NCBI GenBank assembly: GCA_030490835.1
Contig: CM059971.1
Span: 105,032,095-105,096,094 of the forward strand
Reading direction: 5' to 3'
DNA: 64,000 nucleotides
From: Annona cherimola
Taxonomy: Eukaryota; Streptophyta; Magnoliopsida; Magnoliales; Annonaceae
The notes below the pieces were generated by a model. That model did not search any database, was not told the DNA's origin, and saw nothing but the letters and a program-made list of their open reading frames with translations. Of this stretch, positions 36,604 through 46,904 are shown in pieces. How positions within the stretch are numbered: the stretch's first letter is position 1; each line of letters opens with the position of its first letter. The position numbers and the translations under genes are program-made.

Positions 36604-38831
36604 TGAGCTGTATTCTTTTTTAAGAATGCTGCTGATAAAGCAATTGCTTCCATGATCCTTTTGATTGATGGAGTAGCTCCTTGCCATTGTGTTGCTAAAA
36701 AAGCAGCAGCCATGACACCGGTCATGAACTTACAATGAGAATGCATGCTTTCGAGCCATGATAATTTATTTATATGGGTTTAGTTTATGCATATGACCGG
36801 CTTATAGTTATCAATTTTGGCCAACCTTAATTATGATGTGAAATCTATTTTGGTCATTGTATTTAGCATGGTTCGTTTAGCTAGAAGACTAAATTTCATC
36901 TAAATTGAAGATTTACACGGGCAACATTCGCTTATATATTCATGTGTAAATTATGAAAAATAATTAAATTTATTCATATATGCATTAAAATATAATAATA
37001 CTTTCAAAGTCATTTATCTACCTAAGAAAGATGTTTTAGAATGTTTGGGTTTTGAAAATATAAATTAAATAATTTTATTACATTCAGTTTTCCTATTTTA
37101 TTGGATAGAGCATACACATTTCATTTGGATAAAACTTGATTTTTTAATTAACCGAGCATTTTAAATGCAAGGAGGGAAGTAGATTCCTAGAAACCTTATG
37201 TGAGCTATAAACAGAAAATTTTATTTTTGGGCATTAAATGAGTAGTGTTAGCTGTAAGAACGAATTAAATTTATAACATCATGAGCATGAAAACAATTTT
37301 ATGCAGGAATAATCCTTTTTTTTTATAAAGATTTTGGCCCACGCTTACGAGGATATCTTGAAACGATCGGCAAGCAGATACCAAATAAATGTTTTTGAAA
37401 CCGGAAGATTCACATATCCATTTCAACTGATCGGACAGAGCCATGAAATTGCATGCACGTGAAATCCGATTGTGGAAAAGAACTGTAATCTATACAATTG
37501 ACCTATCCGTAGCCTGTAATGAGTCATCGATTCCGGCATTTATTTGACAGAAAAAGGCTAAAGAAAAATGGAGAACGGACATTTTCGATGTATCGCAAGC
37601 TTATATCGGATCAAATTCCTCATTCATCATCAATTCCTGTTTTCTTCCAACATCTGCTGAATTGTGCATTCATCATCAATTCCTGTTTTCTTCCAACATC
37701 CAGCTTCAATTTTCTTGAAGAGAACAGAAGTTTTCCACTGTAATCTCTCTATCTTTTCTTCTCTTTTCTCCAAGTTGAAGAAATTTGAGAACAGGATTTA
37801 GCGATACATGTTAAAGACAATACAAATTCAAATCAACGATTAGAATTGCTTGCTCCAGGCTTGTACTCTCCAATTCCAAGCAGATCCTGCTCCATTTCAG
37901 TTTTTTTTTCTTAAAAAAATAATAACTAAAGTACAAGGGTAATAAAAGGAAATGATCGCAGCTAATGAAATGGATTGATGACTAACGCAGGCAGTTCTTT
38001 CCCTCATAGATATTGAATGCCCAAAGAAAAGCCTTGAAAAACCAGGAGATTTTAAATGATTAAATCATATGGAGCCACCACCGCATGCTCAAAACAAGGG
38101 TAGGTTGAATAAAATCCCATGATGTGAATGTGATCATTGGCCTGACCTGTTTCCCAGCTTAAAAAAAACGATAAGCCTCTAATAAATAAATTGAGTTGGC
38201 CAGAGGCATGATTGCTAGCAACTCCTTGATTGTTGATTTCTAAGTCTACAAGCCAAAATGAACAACGAAAGACTCAGGGTGGATAGGCAGAGGCTGTAGG
38301 GCTAATGGTAAACCCACAGATTATGCTCATCCTTCCCAAAAGCTGGAGACTTCTCTTTTAAGTTCCCATTACTAGTTACCTAAGCTTCACGCTTCTCCTC
38401 ACAAGACGATACCTCTAGCAGGTCGCTTTTATTCTGCAGACAAGTGACTTCCAATCATGCACTAGACAGTTTAAATTTACCACTCTCCAACTGTGCGACA
38501 TAGGTTTTAGAGAGAAAACTCCAACGAGCCCAAAGCAAACAACACCTCGCTATATTACCTTTCCATGCCTCGTTAACAAAGAGCTTCCAAAGAGAAAGAA
38601 AAGAGTATTTGTTCGTATAAAAAATTTCAAACACGGTATTGTTGTTTTATATACTTTGTTGTTGACTAATGAATCTAAACACACATACCAACTAACCTAT
38701 GCAGGACTTTTAAATTGTGTATAAACTTGTGTTTGTGGGGAATTTTTATAAAAAAAAAATAAAAAAAAATCATGTTTTCGTGAAGATATTACTTATCCAA
38801 AAACAATTAATGAACATCATCATTAATTTTC
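36604..38831. other. Gene-free stretch
   Basis: AT-rich. One short tandem duplication of about 46 bp at 37621-37700 (CATTCATCATCAATTCCTG twice). No exon chain found. The part next to 38832 is probably the 3' flank of the minus-strand gene. Confidence 0.45.
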
Positions 38832-41093
38832 TCACAAGATGGACTTTCTACAACGTGAGTTTTCTATCACATCTACATCAGTGAAATGATAGATTTCACG
38901 CATCATGAAGTGCAGGTCCTATGACAAAATGAACAAGGGGGAAAGCAGCTTACTTGGCAAGCTCTGTTCTTAGCTCTGGTTTCAGCTGTGCTTGGAATAT
39001 CATGGTTTGGTTTCAGAAACTTTTTCTCGCGACGTTCACATGAACCCCATCCATCTGAGAACCTACCACCTCTATGGAAACGTATCAGAAATCGACAAGA
39101 AGTAGCCATGGGATTTAAAAGATCCATTACAAGCACTGAGGTACGTACTGCATAGATGCTCGAACAATAAATTCAGCACGCAAAACATTCCGGTTGTCAT
39201 CAAATTCAATGGATTTGTCTTTGATTTCAAATGATAAGCTGAAGAAAAATGATATCTTCCTCCATCCTGAAAACAAATGGATATATTTTTAAAATATGCT
39301 GAGCAATAAAAGTGGCAAGATCTCAGTTCCAAGAACTTTAACTCAAACCTGATTTCTTGATAAATGGGTTTCCGGAAATCATGGTGTAATCAGTTTTCTC
39401 CAGAATCTATCAAAAAGATAAAAGCAGGTAAAAGAAATAAATAAATTTGTTCTCTCTCATGCAACACGAGATAAATCCAATCAATGAGAATATTTCTAAG
39501 TATGGTGCTAATTGAGTAATGTTGCTTACTCTTGAGATTTATAATCAAACTGTTATTAGCAAAGCATACTTCAAATGAAATTACAGTCGTAACATACCAA
39601 ATGTTATCAAAACTATGCATGGAATATTCAATACTGACATAATTTTATCTTCCTTGTTCTATCAGCCTAGATGGTGCAACCTTTCTCTGTCCAAACTCCA
39701 GAAAACCTAGCTTGAATTATAGAAGTGATTATTTGTGAGACTCCTTTTATGCAGACAAACGAGTTCATGTGAGTAAACTAGAAAATTTTAGTTGTCACAA
39801 ACTTCAGTGTAGTCAAATCCATAGAACGAAATATTTAAAAAACTTCAGAAGAAAAAGTCCATTGTGGAAGAAGAACGATTAAAACTCCAAAAACCAAAAT
39901 AAGAACACCAGCAATTAAAGTAAGCACATGCAAGTGTTTGTACAGGGCTAGAGTGAAGAAAGAGAAATAATCTCTCCTTAATTCCCAGAGGCACTGGTGC
40001 TAGCCATATGCAGGCAATGTGTGTGAACTGTTTAGTCACATACTCAAATGGCATTGACATAAACATCAGGTAACACCAACATATGAGGTTAAACTAACTT
40101 TGAAAGGAACCATTAGATTTCAGTGCATGATTTCTCGGAAAACAAAATTTTGAAGTCTCCCCTTTCATGGTGAATATGAAAAGCAGATGCATCCTAAAGG
40201 TCGTCAAACATTCCGTCTAACTGAACTGAGTATCAACAAAGAAAACTTAACATCCGATTCAAATAGAGGCGGCACTTGGAACCACGAACAATTTGGATTC
40301 CTAACAATCAACTCAAGACGCTAATGATCATAAGAGGACTACTTTTAATCCAGGTTTCGCTAAAACTACTTCCAGATTCAGCTATTGTAACACAATCAAC
40401 AATCTTCAAGCCACCATCACCAAGAGAATAAAGTCAAAATATAATTAAAATGTTTTCTTTGGTATTTCCACTGATGAGAATTTTTTTTAACCATAACTCT
40501 TACAAAATTTTCGTATAAACGGACCCAAAATGTGTGAATGTCGTTCCAGAATTCAAAATAAAGAATCAACCACAAAAAAGGGAATTTACCGCCATTGCCG
40601 CATTCTGATACTGCTTGAACAGAGACACAGATGGACAGTGACCCCAAAAGCTATGGTTGGCATTCTCCTTCTCCTCCATATTCTCAACATAGTCCGGTGA
40701 GCTCTCCATCTCCTGCATCAGGAACCTTTCCGAATTCGGCAACAAGTAAGCCTGCGGCGTCTTCGGTGTGGGTGGGGTCCGTTGCAGGTGCTTAACCACA
40801 ACTAGCCGGTTATCTTCCGCCCCGGAAGACCTGGCAAGCTTGTGTGGTCGCTGATGGAAAGCCCACGGCTCTTGCAGCACCTCTCCATCGGCCGAAAATC
40901 CAGAATCTTCCTCCACGGTGTACGGATGATGCCCAGGTCTAGGGGTAGGAACGAAATTGAGGGCATTCGCGTGCTTGAGGACGTGCTTCTTGGAAGAACG
41001 AGAGGCGGCAGCGGAGTCGATAATGGCCCAGAGCTTGGCATCGTCGAGATCTGTATCAGAGAGAGGGATAGAAGAAGAAGAAGAGGACGCCAT
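38832..41093 (-). CDS. Plant protein of unknown function, 294 aa
   Basis: Five exons on the minus strand join in frame: 41093-40590, 39406-39349, 39266-39149, 39071-38954, 38918-38832. All introns are GT-AG; intron 1 is about 1.2 kb. Residues 1-168 are polar and serine/proline-rich with low complexity, probably disordered. From residue 155 the chain is compact: FKQYQNAAMA, ILEKTDYTMISGNPFIKKSG, WRKISFFFSLSFEI, then GGRFSDGWGSCERREKKF and KPNHDIPSTAETRAKNRAC. These blocks look strongly conserved (no stops, clean splicing, mixed alpha/beta character) and resemble proteins I recall only as uncharacterised in plants. The C-terminal 28 residues come from a short last exon and are the least certain part; another 3' exon could be used. 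The start ATG heads a serine run and no upstream in-frame ATG is present. No function is assigned. Confidence 0.7.
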
Positions 41094-41331
41094 TTTTTTT
41101 CTTTTCTTTTTGAATGTCTAGGTTTGTCAAATAGGAGATGATAATAGCTGGCAGAGACAGAGAAGGGAGCAAGGTAAGCCCTGGGTGGCTTTCACAAGAG
41201 CAACCCAAGAAGGCGCCTCGTTTTGAATTCAAAGACGCTGATATATTTTAGTTTCAGAAAAAATAATAAGAAGAAGAAAAAAGGACCGTGATATATATTA
41301 AATAATCACAAATGGAAATGCATACGGCCCT

Positions 41332-41742
41332 GGAGCGCAATTCAGTGCACCCGGGTGCATTCAGCCTCAACGCACCCGGGTGCACTGCACCTATTTTTTT
41401 TTATTTTTTTTTGAAAATTTTTGTATACAATGGTTAATATAGGTTTATTTAACATATTTATCAATTTTTACTATTTTTGGAGATTTTTAGATATTTTTTT
41501 TAGATTTTTAAAAATCAGTGGCATTTTCGGTAATTTAAAATTACGAAAAATGCCACTGATTTTTAAAAATCTAAAAAAAATATCTAAAAATCTCCAAAAA
41601 TAGTAAAAATTGATACATATGTTAAATAAACCTATATTAACAGCTTCATGAAAAAATTTTCAAAAAAAAATAAAAAAAAATAGGTGCAGTGCACCCGGGT
41701 GCGTTGAGGCTGAATGCACCCGGGTGCACTGAATTACGCTCC
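41332..41742. mobile_element. MITE-1, intact 411-bp palindrome
   Basis: The best-preserved copy. It starts GGAGCGCAATTCAGTGCA, ends with the near-exact inverse, and is flanked by a perfect 9-bp duplication, TACGGCCCT (41323-41331 and 41743-41751). The arms contain two GTGCACCCGGGTGCA-type motifs each. The centre is near 41537 (GTAATTTAAAATTAC), so a transcript through it would fold into a single hairpin of about 200 bp. No coding capacity. It lies about 240 bp upstream of the start codon of the minus-strand gene ending at 41093. Confidence 0.93.
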
Positions 41743-41824
41743 TACGGCCCTAGCTTCACAAATTGCACCTTTTTTTTTTTTTTTTTGCCTCTATTCAAGA
41801 ATATTAGGATTCAGTCTCGAACCA

Positions 41825-41926
41825 GGGGAGTTGCCTTAGGGTCAGTCTTGGATTAAAATAGTATTGATATTTATTGGGGAGTTGCCTTAGGGTCAGTCTT
41901 GGATTAAAATAGTATTGATATTTATT
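41825..41926 (+). repeat. Tandem duplication, 51 bp x 2
   Basis: The block beginning GGGGAGTTGCCTTAGGG occurs at 41825 and again at 41876, with the two 51-bp units apparently identical, so the duplication is recent. Confidence 0.85.
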
Positions 41927-42263
41927 GTGCACGACTGTGTACAATACTAGATAACAAACTATATTAGTTAGTATATTAAACCTTTCTTATATTTTATGAT
42001 GAGCAATCTAACTAATGTAATATGCTACCCAAAAAGTACGAATATCACACGCGGACAATACCAACATTATCCTAATCTACGTCCAGTCTTGATACCCCAC
42101 CTTATTATGGGTGTGTGTGGTAATGAATAAAACTTTTAGGGTGTGTTTGACAATTTACAAAAGTTGTTAAGTTAAAACTTTTCAATTTAAAACTTTTCAC
42201 TTTTCATCACTACTTTTTTTTAATTATTTTTTACATATCTTTATATACAACAACTCTACTTTT

Positions 42264-44770
42264 GGATCTGTCAAAGGCCTATTGATATTTTTTACATATG
42301 GCAGTTAAACTTGATATGTCAAAGGCCTATGATCGGGTCGAATGGGAGTTTCTGTGCGACATGATGGAAGCTATGAATTTTGGATCTGTGTGGATAAATT
42401 GGATTCGCCGATGTGTGTAGTCTGTGCGCTATAGGATTCTGGTGAACGGGCACAAAACTCCTCTCCTCGTACCACATAGGGGTCTTCGACAGGGAGACCC
42501 ACTCTCACCATATCTTTTTCTTATTTGCGCAGAGGGACTATCTCTTCTTATTGCTCATGCTCATCTCCAAAGGTCACTTCATGGCATCAGAATTTGTCCA
42601 AGGGGACCCACTCTAACCCATCTTTTCTTTGCTGATGATGCCCTCATCTTTATTAGGTCTTCGGACTACCAGGTGCGATACCTTCTTTCCATTTTGAGAA
42701 CATATAGCGAATGCTCGGGACAAATAATCAACATCGACAAAACGGCTCTTTTCTTCAGCTCCAATACTAACATGGCCGTAAGAAGTTCTATTTGTGGGGT
42801 GTTTGGATCATGTGCCTTGGACTTCCACTCCTACTTGGGCTTACCAATCTGGCTTGGAAGATCCAAAAAGAATATGTTTAAGGACCTAAAGGACCGAGTT
42901 TGGCGAAAAATTCAGGGGTGGAAGGGGCGACTTCTATCATGGGGTGGAAAAGAGATTCTTATTAAAGCTGTTGCGCAAGCCATCCCTATTTATGCCATAA
43001 GTATTTTCCTCCTTCCAAAAAGCTTCTGTACTGAGTTGGATAGTCTATTGAGCAAGTTTTGGTGGGGAGAGAGGGATGGGAAACGCAAAGTGAGCTGGGT
43101 GGCATGGGAGGACATGTGTAAGACAAAGGATATTGGGGGAATGGGCTTCCGTCATCTGATCTCTTTCAACCATGCTTTACTGGCCAAACAGGTATGGCGG
43201 CTTGTCTCAAATACGGACTCTCTTTGTTACTCTGTTCTCAAGGCTAAATATTTCAATCATGGAAATCTCTGGGCCTGTAAGGCGATGCCATCTGATTCAT
43301 TTACATGGAGGAGCCTTCTTAGAGCTCGGGATGTTATCAGGCGGGGATGTCGGTGGCGGGTTGGCTCGGGGGACCAAGTAAGGTTCTTCCAAGACAGATG
43401 GTTTTCTTATCCAATTCAAAGGGTTGGGCCCTTACCGGCTCACATCCCTGATGACGCAACGGTCAGTTTCTTCCGTGATGAACGACATGGAATTTGGAAG
43501 GAAACCCTTCTTTTGCAAGCGGCTGGGGCGGTTGGGCGTGATATAATATCTTTAAACCAGCCCCCAATTATGGGAGAGGAGGATCTTTGTTTTTGGGAAC
43601 CGGAACCGGATGGACATTTCTCTGTGAAGTCAGCATATAGGATCCTCACGCAGACACCAGCTGGCCCTTTGGATGATGAAAATGGGGGTGGTGATCGTAT
43701 TAGGGAGATATTCAAATTTATATGGAAAGTTAAACTCCCTAGTAAAATTCTCATTTTTGGTTGGCGGCTACTCCGTGATGCTCTCCCCACTCTTCAAAAT
43801 CTACAGCGGCGTGGTATTTCGAGGGACACATCATGTTTATTCTGCAGGGGGGCACCGGAAGATATTTTCCATCTTTTTATCAACTGCGCTGCCACCCAAC
43901 CAATCTATCGGACTATTGTCGGCGATCTATCTCCTTCCGTCTCGGGTACATCTATTCCAGACATTTTTTGGACTATCATCACCACAAATTGCATGGATAC
44001 TTTCATCCTTTTTCTCCTGTACTGTTGGCGTATTTGGTATTTGCGTAACAAACTTTGGGCGGAGGGCACCCAACCGGGGTTATCTGATGTTAGGGAGTGG
44101 TGCATCAACTTCATGTATCAGTACAGGACCACGTTGGATCATGGGGTATCAACCTTTTTGGACAGTCCTATGGTTGTAAGATGGACTAAACCTGTCGTGG
44201 GCACTCTTAAGGTTAATATCGATGGTCGTAGAAATCTCCAAAAAAATTCTACGGGTTTGGCTGCGGTTATCAGAGACTCTTCGGGCCGTTTCATTGCTGC
44301 GAAGGGATGGCGTAGGTGTGGGCTTTTGGATCCGTTGGTATTGGAGGCTACTGCTATGTGGCAGGGGTTGATGTGGGCTTTGGATTGTCAGTTTACCCAC
44401 CTCCAGATGGAATCAGACTCTCTGCATCTCATTGATTTCTTATTGGGCGATCGTTCTATTAGGGCCCCGGTTGGCGCGATTCTTTCCCATATACACCAGA
44501 CCGCCCGACGGGCCCAATCCTTGTCTTTTCACCATGTCTTACGATGTGGAAATTCGGTTGCTCATCTTTTGGCTGATTTTGTATCTTCTCATTTTTTGCC
44601 TGAACAAGAATGGAGAGAAAATCCTCCATACTTTCTTCAGGAAAAACTCTATATAGATAATTTTTTGGCTATGATATATGATGATGGCTCTATCCTTTCG
44701 GCCTCTGTTAGTCAGCTCTTTCAGAGGTAGGCTGGATAGGTGCTCATCTTTTAATCAAAAAAAAAAAAAA
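42264..44770 (+). mobile_element. 5'-truncated L1-type LINE
   Basis: Non-LTR retrotransposon ending in a poly(A) tail (44758-44770) and flanked by the target duplication CTCTACTTTT (42254-42263 and 44771-44780). ORF1 and the endonuclease are missing, as is usual after incomplete target-primed reverse transcription. The first ~35 bases are a patchwork of short pieces copied from the LINE and the MITE. It lies inside a MITE-2. Confidence 0.92.
42298..44730 (+). pseudogene. LINE reverse transcriptase / RNase H, truncated
   Basis: The frame enters the reverse transcriptase at KLDMSKAYDRVEW, hits an in-frame TAG at 42418-42420, then stays open for 768 codons to 44730. RT motifs after the stop: LRQGDPLSPYLF and the catalytic FADD (about 42628-42639). 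A zinc-binding RT-associated region follows (FWEPEPDGHFSVKSAYRIL, then CLFCRGAPEDIFHLFINC). The C-terminal plant-type RNase H keeps its acidic residues (D in NIDGR, E in LEATA, D in ESDS, D in LLADF). The endonuclease and N-terminal RT are gone, so it is not autonomous. The single stop in over 800 codons suggests a fairly recent insertion. Confidence 0.88.
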
Positions 44771-44938
44771 CTCTACTTTTCAATCATTTCTACACAACTA
44801 CTAATACAACTAACCTATTTATTTTAAATTTATTCTCTTTATTATTCATCATTACCCCTACAATATCACATCATTTGACAACTTTTATTCTTCAAAAGTT
44901 TTCATCAAAAGTTTTATTCATTAACAAACACACCCTTA

Positions 44939-45172
44939 ATGAAAAGTTTTGGAGAGTAAAAGTTGTCAAATGATGTGATATGATAGGGGTAATGATGAAT
45001 AGTAAAGAGGATAAAATTAAAATAGATAGGTTAGTCGTGTGTATAGTTGTATAGAAATGATTGAAAAGTAAGGTAGTTGTACAGGAAAATGTGAAAAAAT
45101 AATTAAAAAATATGATAGTTGTAGAGAGTGAAAAGTTTTAAATTGACATTTTCTATCAATTACCAAACACAC
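44939..45172 (-). mobile_element. MITE-2 copy, reversed, abutting
   Basis: A reversed MITE-2 (right end CAAACACACC then TTA) that directly follows the LINE-split copy, sharing the TTA between them. It lacks the first ~15 bases of its other end. The pair forms an inverted repeat around 44937. Confidence 0.65.
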
Positions 45173-45990
45173 CTTATGTGTAATGAGGCCTCAATTCTTA
45201 AGGACAAACCCCATATGACAACATGTATTTAGTTTATTTTCCTTTATATAAGAGCCGCATGGATTGACGCCTAGCTTAGTCCCGAGATCACATGAGTTCA
45301 TTTTGACAGAGGAGGCTGAATCACTTCTTAGAGCTTCTAATTTTGTTCACTTCAATTATTCTTATGGAGGCCTATATAGGGAGCATTTTTTTTATGAGAA
45401 GCCTATATAGGGCGCACAGGCCACAGGGAGAGAAAAAAGGTTTTTTGGACTTTGAAAGAATTGGCAAGTAAGTACATTATACTTTTGCTTCTTAAACATC
45501 TTCCTTGTCTGACTCGTATAAAATACCAATAAAAAAAATTCGTAAGGGTAGGACCATCCATATTGAAAGCCCCAACCAGGGTATAATCATTTTTTTTCTT
45601 TTTCACATAATGGAAGCCTCGTTTTTTCTGCTTTTTAGGAAGCCTCAAATCCGTCAAGACTTCCTTATCCACGTTTAAAGGACCCCCTTATCTTTGCTGC
45701 ATTCAACCTTGCATGACCCCTGCTGTTGTTTTATGCTTGCCCATCTTTTGTTCCATCACAGATTAATCGATTTCCTTTTGAATAGCAAGTGGAATATTAT
45801 TTTTCATTCAATTAAGCATTACTAATGGGAATTATTTGCACTTATACCTATATCTTTTGTTTTAAGGTTTATGTACAAACGTACCTCCATAGTTTGAGCC
45901 AAATTGCAAGTATGTCTCTATGTTTTTGATACATTATGTCTTTATGTTTTGTTACATTAATTAAAGATATCTATTCATAAACACCATTTT
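45173..45990. other. Gene-free stretch
   Basis: No gene. The segment about 45840-45985 (CTTATACC, AAATTGCAAGTATG) resembles an arm of MITE-4 elements, into which the outer LTR element next door may have inserted. Confidence 0.4.
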
Positions 45991-46354
45991 TGTTAGGATT
46001 GCATATTCTATATTTTAAGATCACCATTATCAGCATGAATAATGAGCATAGCTGTCAGGGGTTGCTGTTAATGGAGAGAAGCTTGAATTCGTATGTGCTA
46101 TTAATAATAGAGGAGAAGTGTCCATGTCAGTTGCTAAGTTGGTGAGTGGCATAAAGTCGATGGTCTCTGCCTATAAAGGGAGTATCATGGGATGGATTGG
46201 GGGTGGATGAATTCATATCTCAGTTGGTTCTTGTAAGCTTGCATTGTGTGTAAGCTTTTCTTGTTTTAGTCCATTCCTTTGTAAAAATCAGTGAGTTTTC
46301 TCACTTTGCAATAAAATCTTTGAATTTTCCATTCAAATTGCTTTGAATCTAACA
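45991..46354 (+). repeat. 5' LTR of the outer element
   Basis: 364 bp, TG...CA. It contains a TATA box (CTATAAAGGGAG near 46171) and an AATAAA signal (near 46309), as a promoter-bearing LTR should. It preserves the uninterrupted site TTCTATATTTTAAGATCA where the 3' LTR carries the large Mutator-like insertion. Confidence 0.85.
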
Positions 46355-46904
46355 AATGTATCAAAGCTTCCAGTCACAATCTGAGCTCATGTTTCTGCAA
46401 TGGCTAATATGCACCAGGAAATTCAATAAAATGATCTTTGATTTAGAAAAAAGTTGGAGTCAATTAATCATATTATCGATGCCACGACATTACCAAATCA
46501 GGAGTATCTACGACATAGTGATAATCTTATCAATAAACTGAGCAAGGAGAAGGAAGATGAATTAGAAGCTTTATCTAGTACCAATTATTTGCCCATCAAA
46601 GATTCCAGGGGAGATCTGTTGTGTTTTTAATGAGAATAATGGCAAAATGACAACGAATGAAAAGGGATATATTAACTGCTGGAATGTCAACCGTTTATTG
46701 AATAAAGAATGCTTTATATACATGAGAAACGTAATAGAAATACTAAAAAATTGCAGCATTAATCCCATGAACAGCATAAACCCATGATCTTATTTTCTAG
46801 CAACTGCTTCTGAAACTTTCCACATCTTGACTTGTTCAAAAATAGCTCCAGTAACATTTTAAGACTTATTCCACATCAACAGTAGCTAAGACACTTTCTT
46901 ATCA

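Larger units (their letters stand above)
42138..44935 (+). mobile_element. MITE-2 copy, Tourist-like, split by a LINE
   Basis: The left part (42138-42263) begins GGGTGTGTTTGACAA and the right part (44771-44935) ends CAAACACACCC. Together they reconstruct one MITE-2 of about 290 bp. TTA lies on both outer sides (42135-42137 and 44936-44938), the target duplication expected for PIF/Harbinger (Tourist-like) MITEs. The two parts are separated by a LINE insertion. Confidence 0.85.

Noticed and set aside
38832..41093. RAD52-type or other DNA repair assignment for the unknown gene
   Set aside because: The GGRFSDGWGSC block is suggestive, but I could not place it in any repair family from sequence alone.
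43440..44400. Several minus-strand and alternate-frame proteins within the LINE
   Set aside because: They overlap the RT/RNase H frame, which has clear catalytic motifs; they are shadows.
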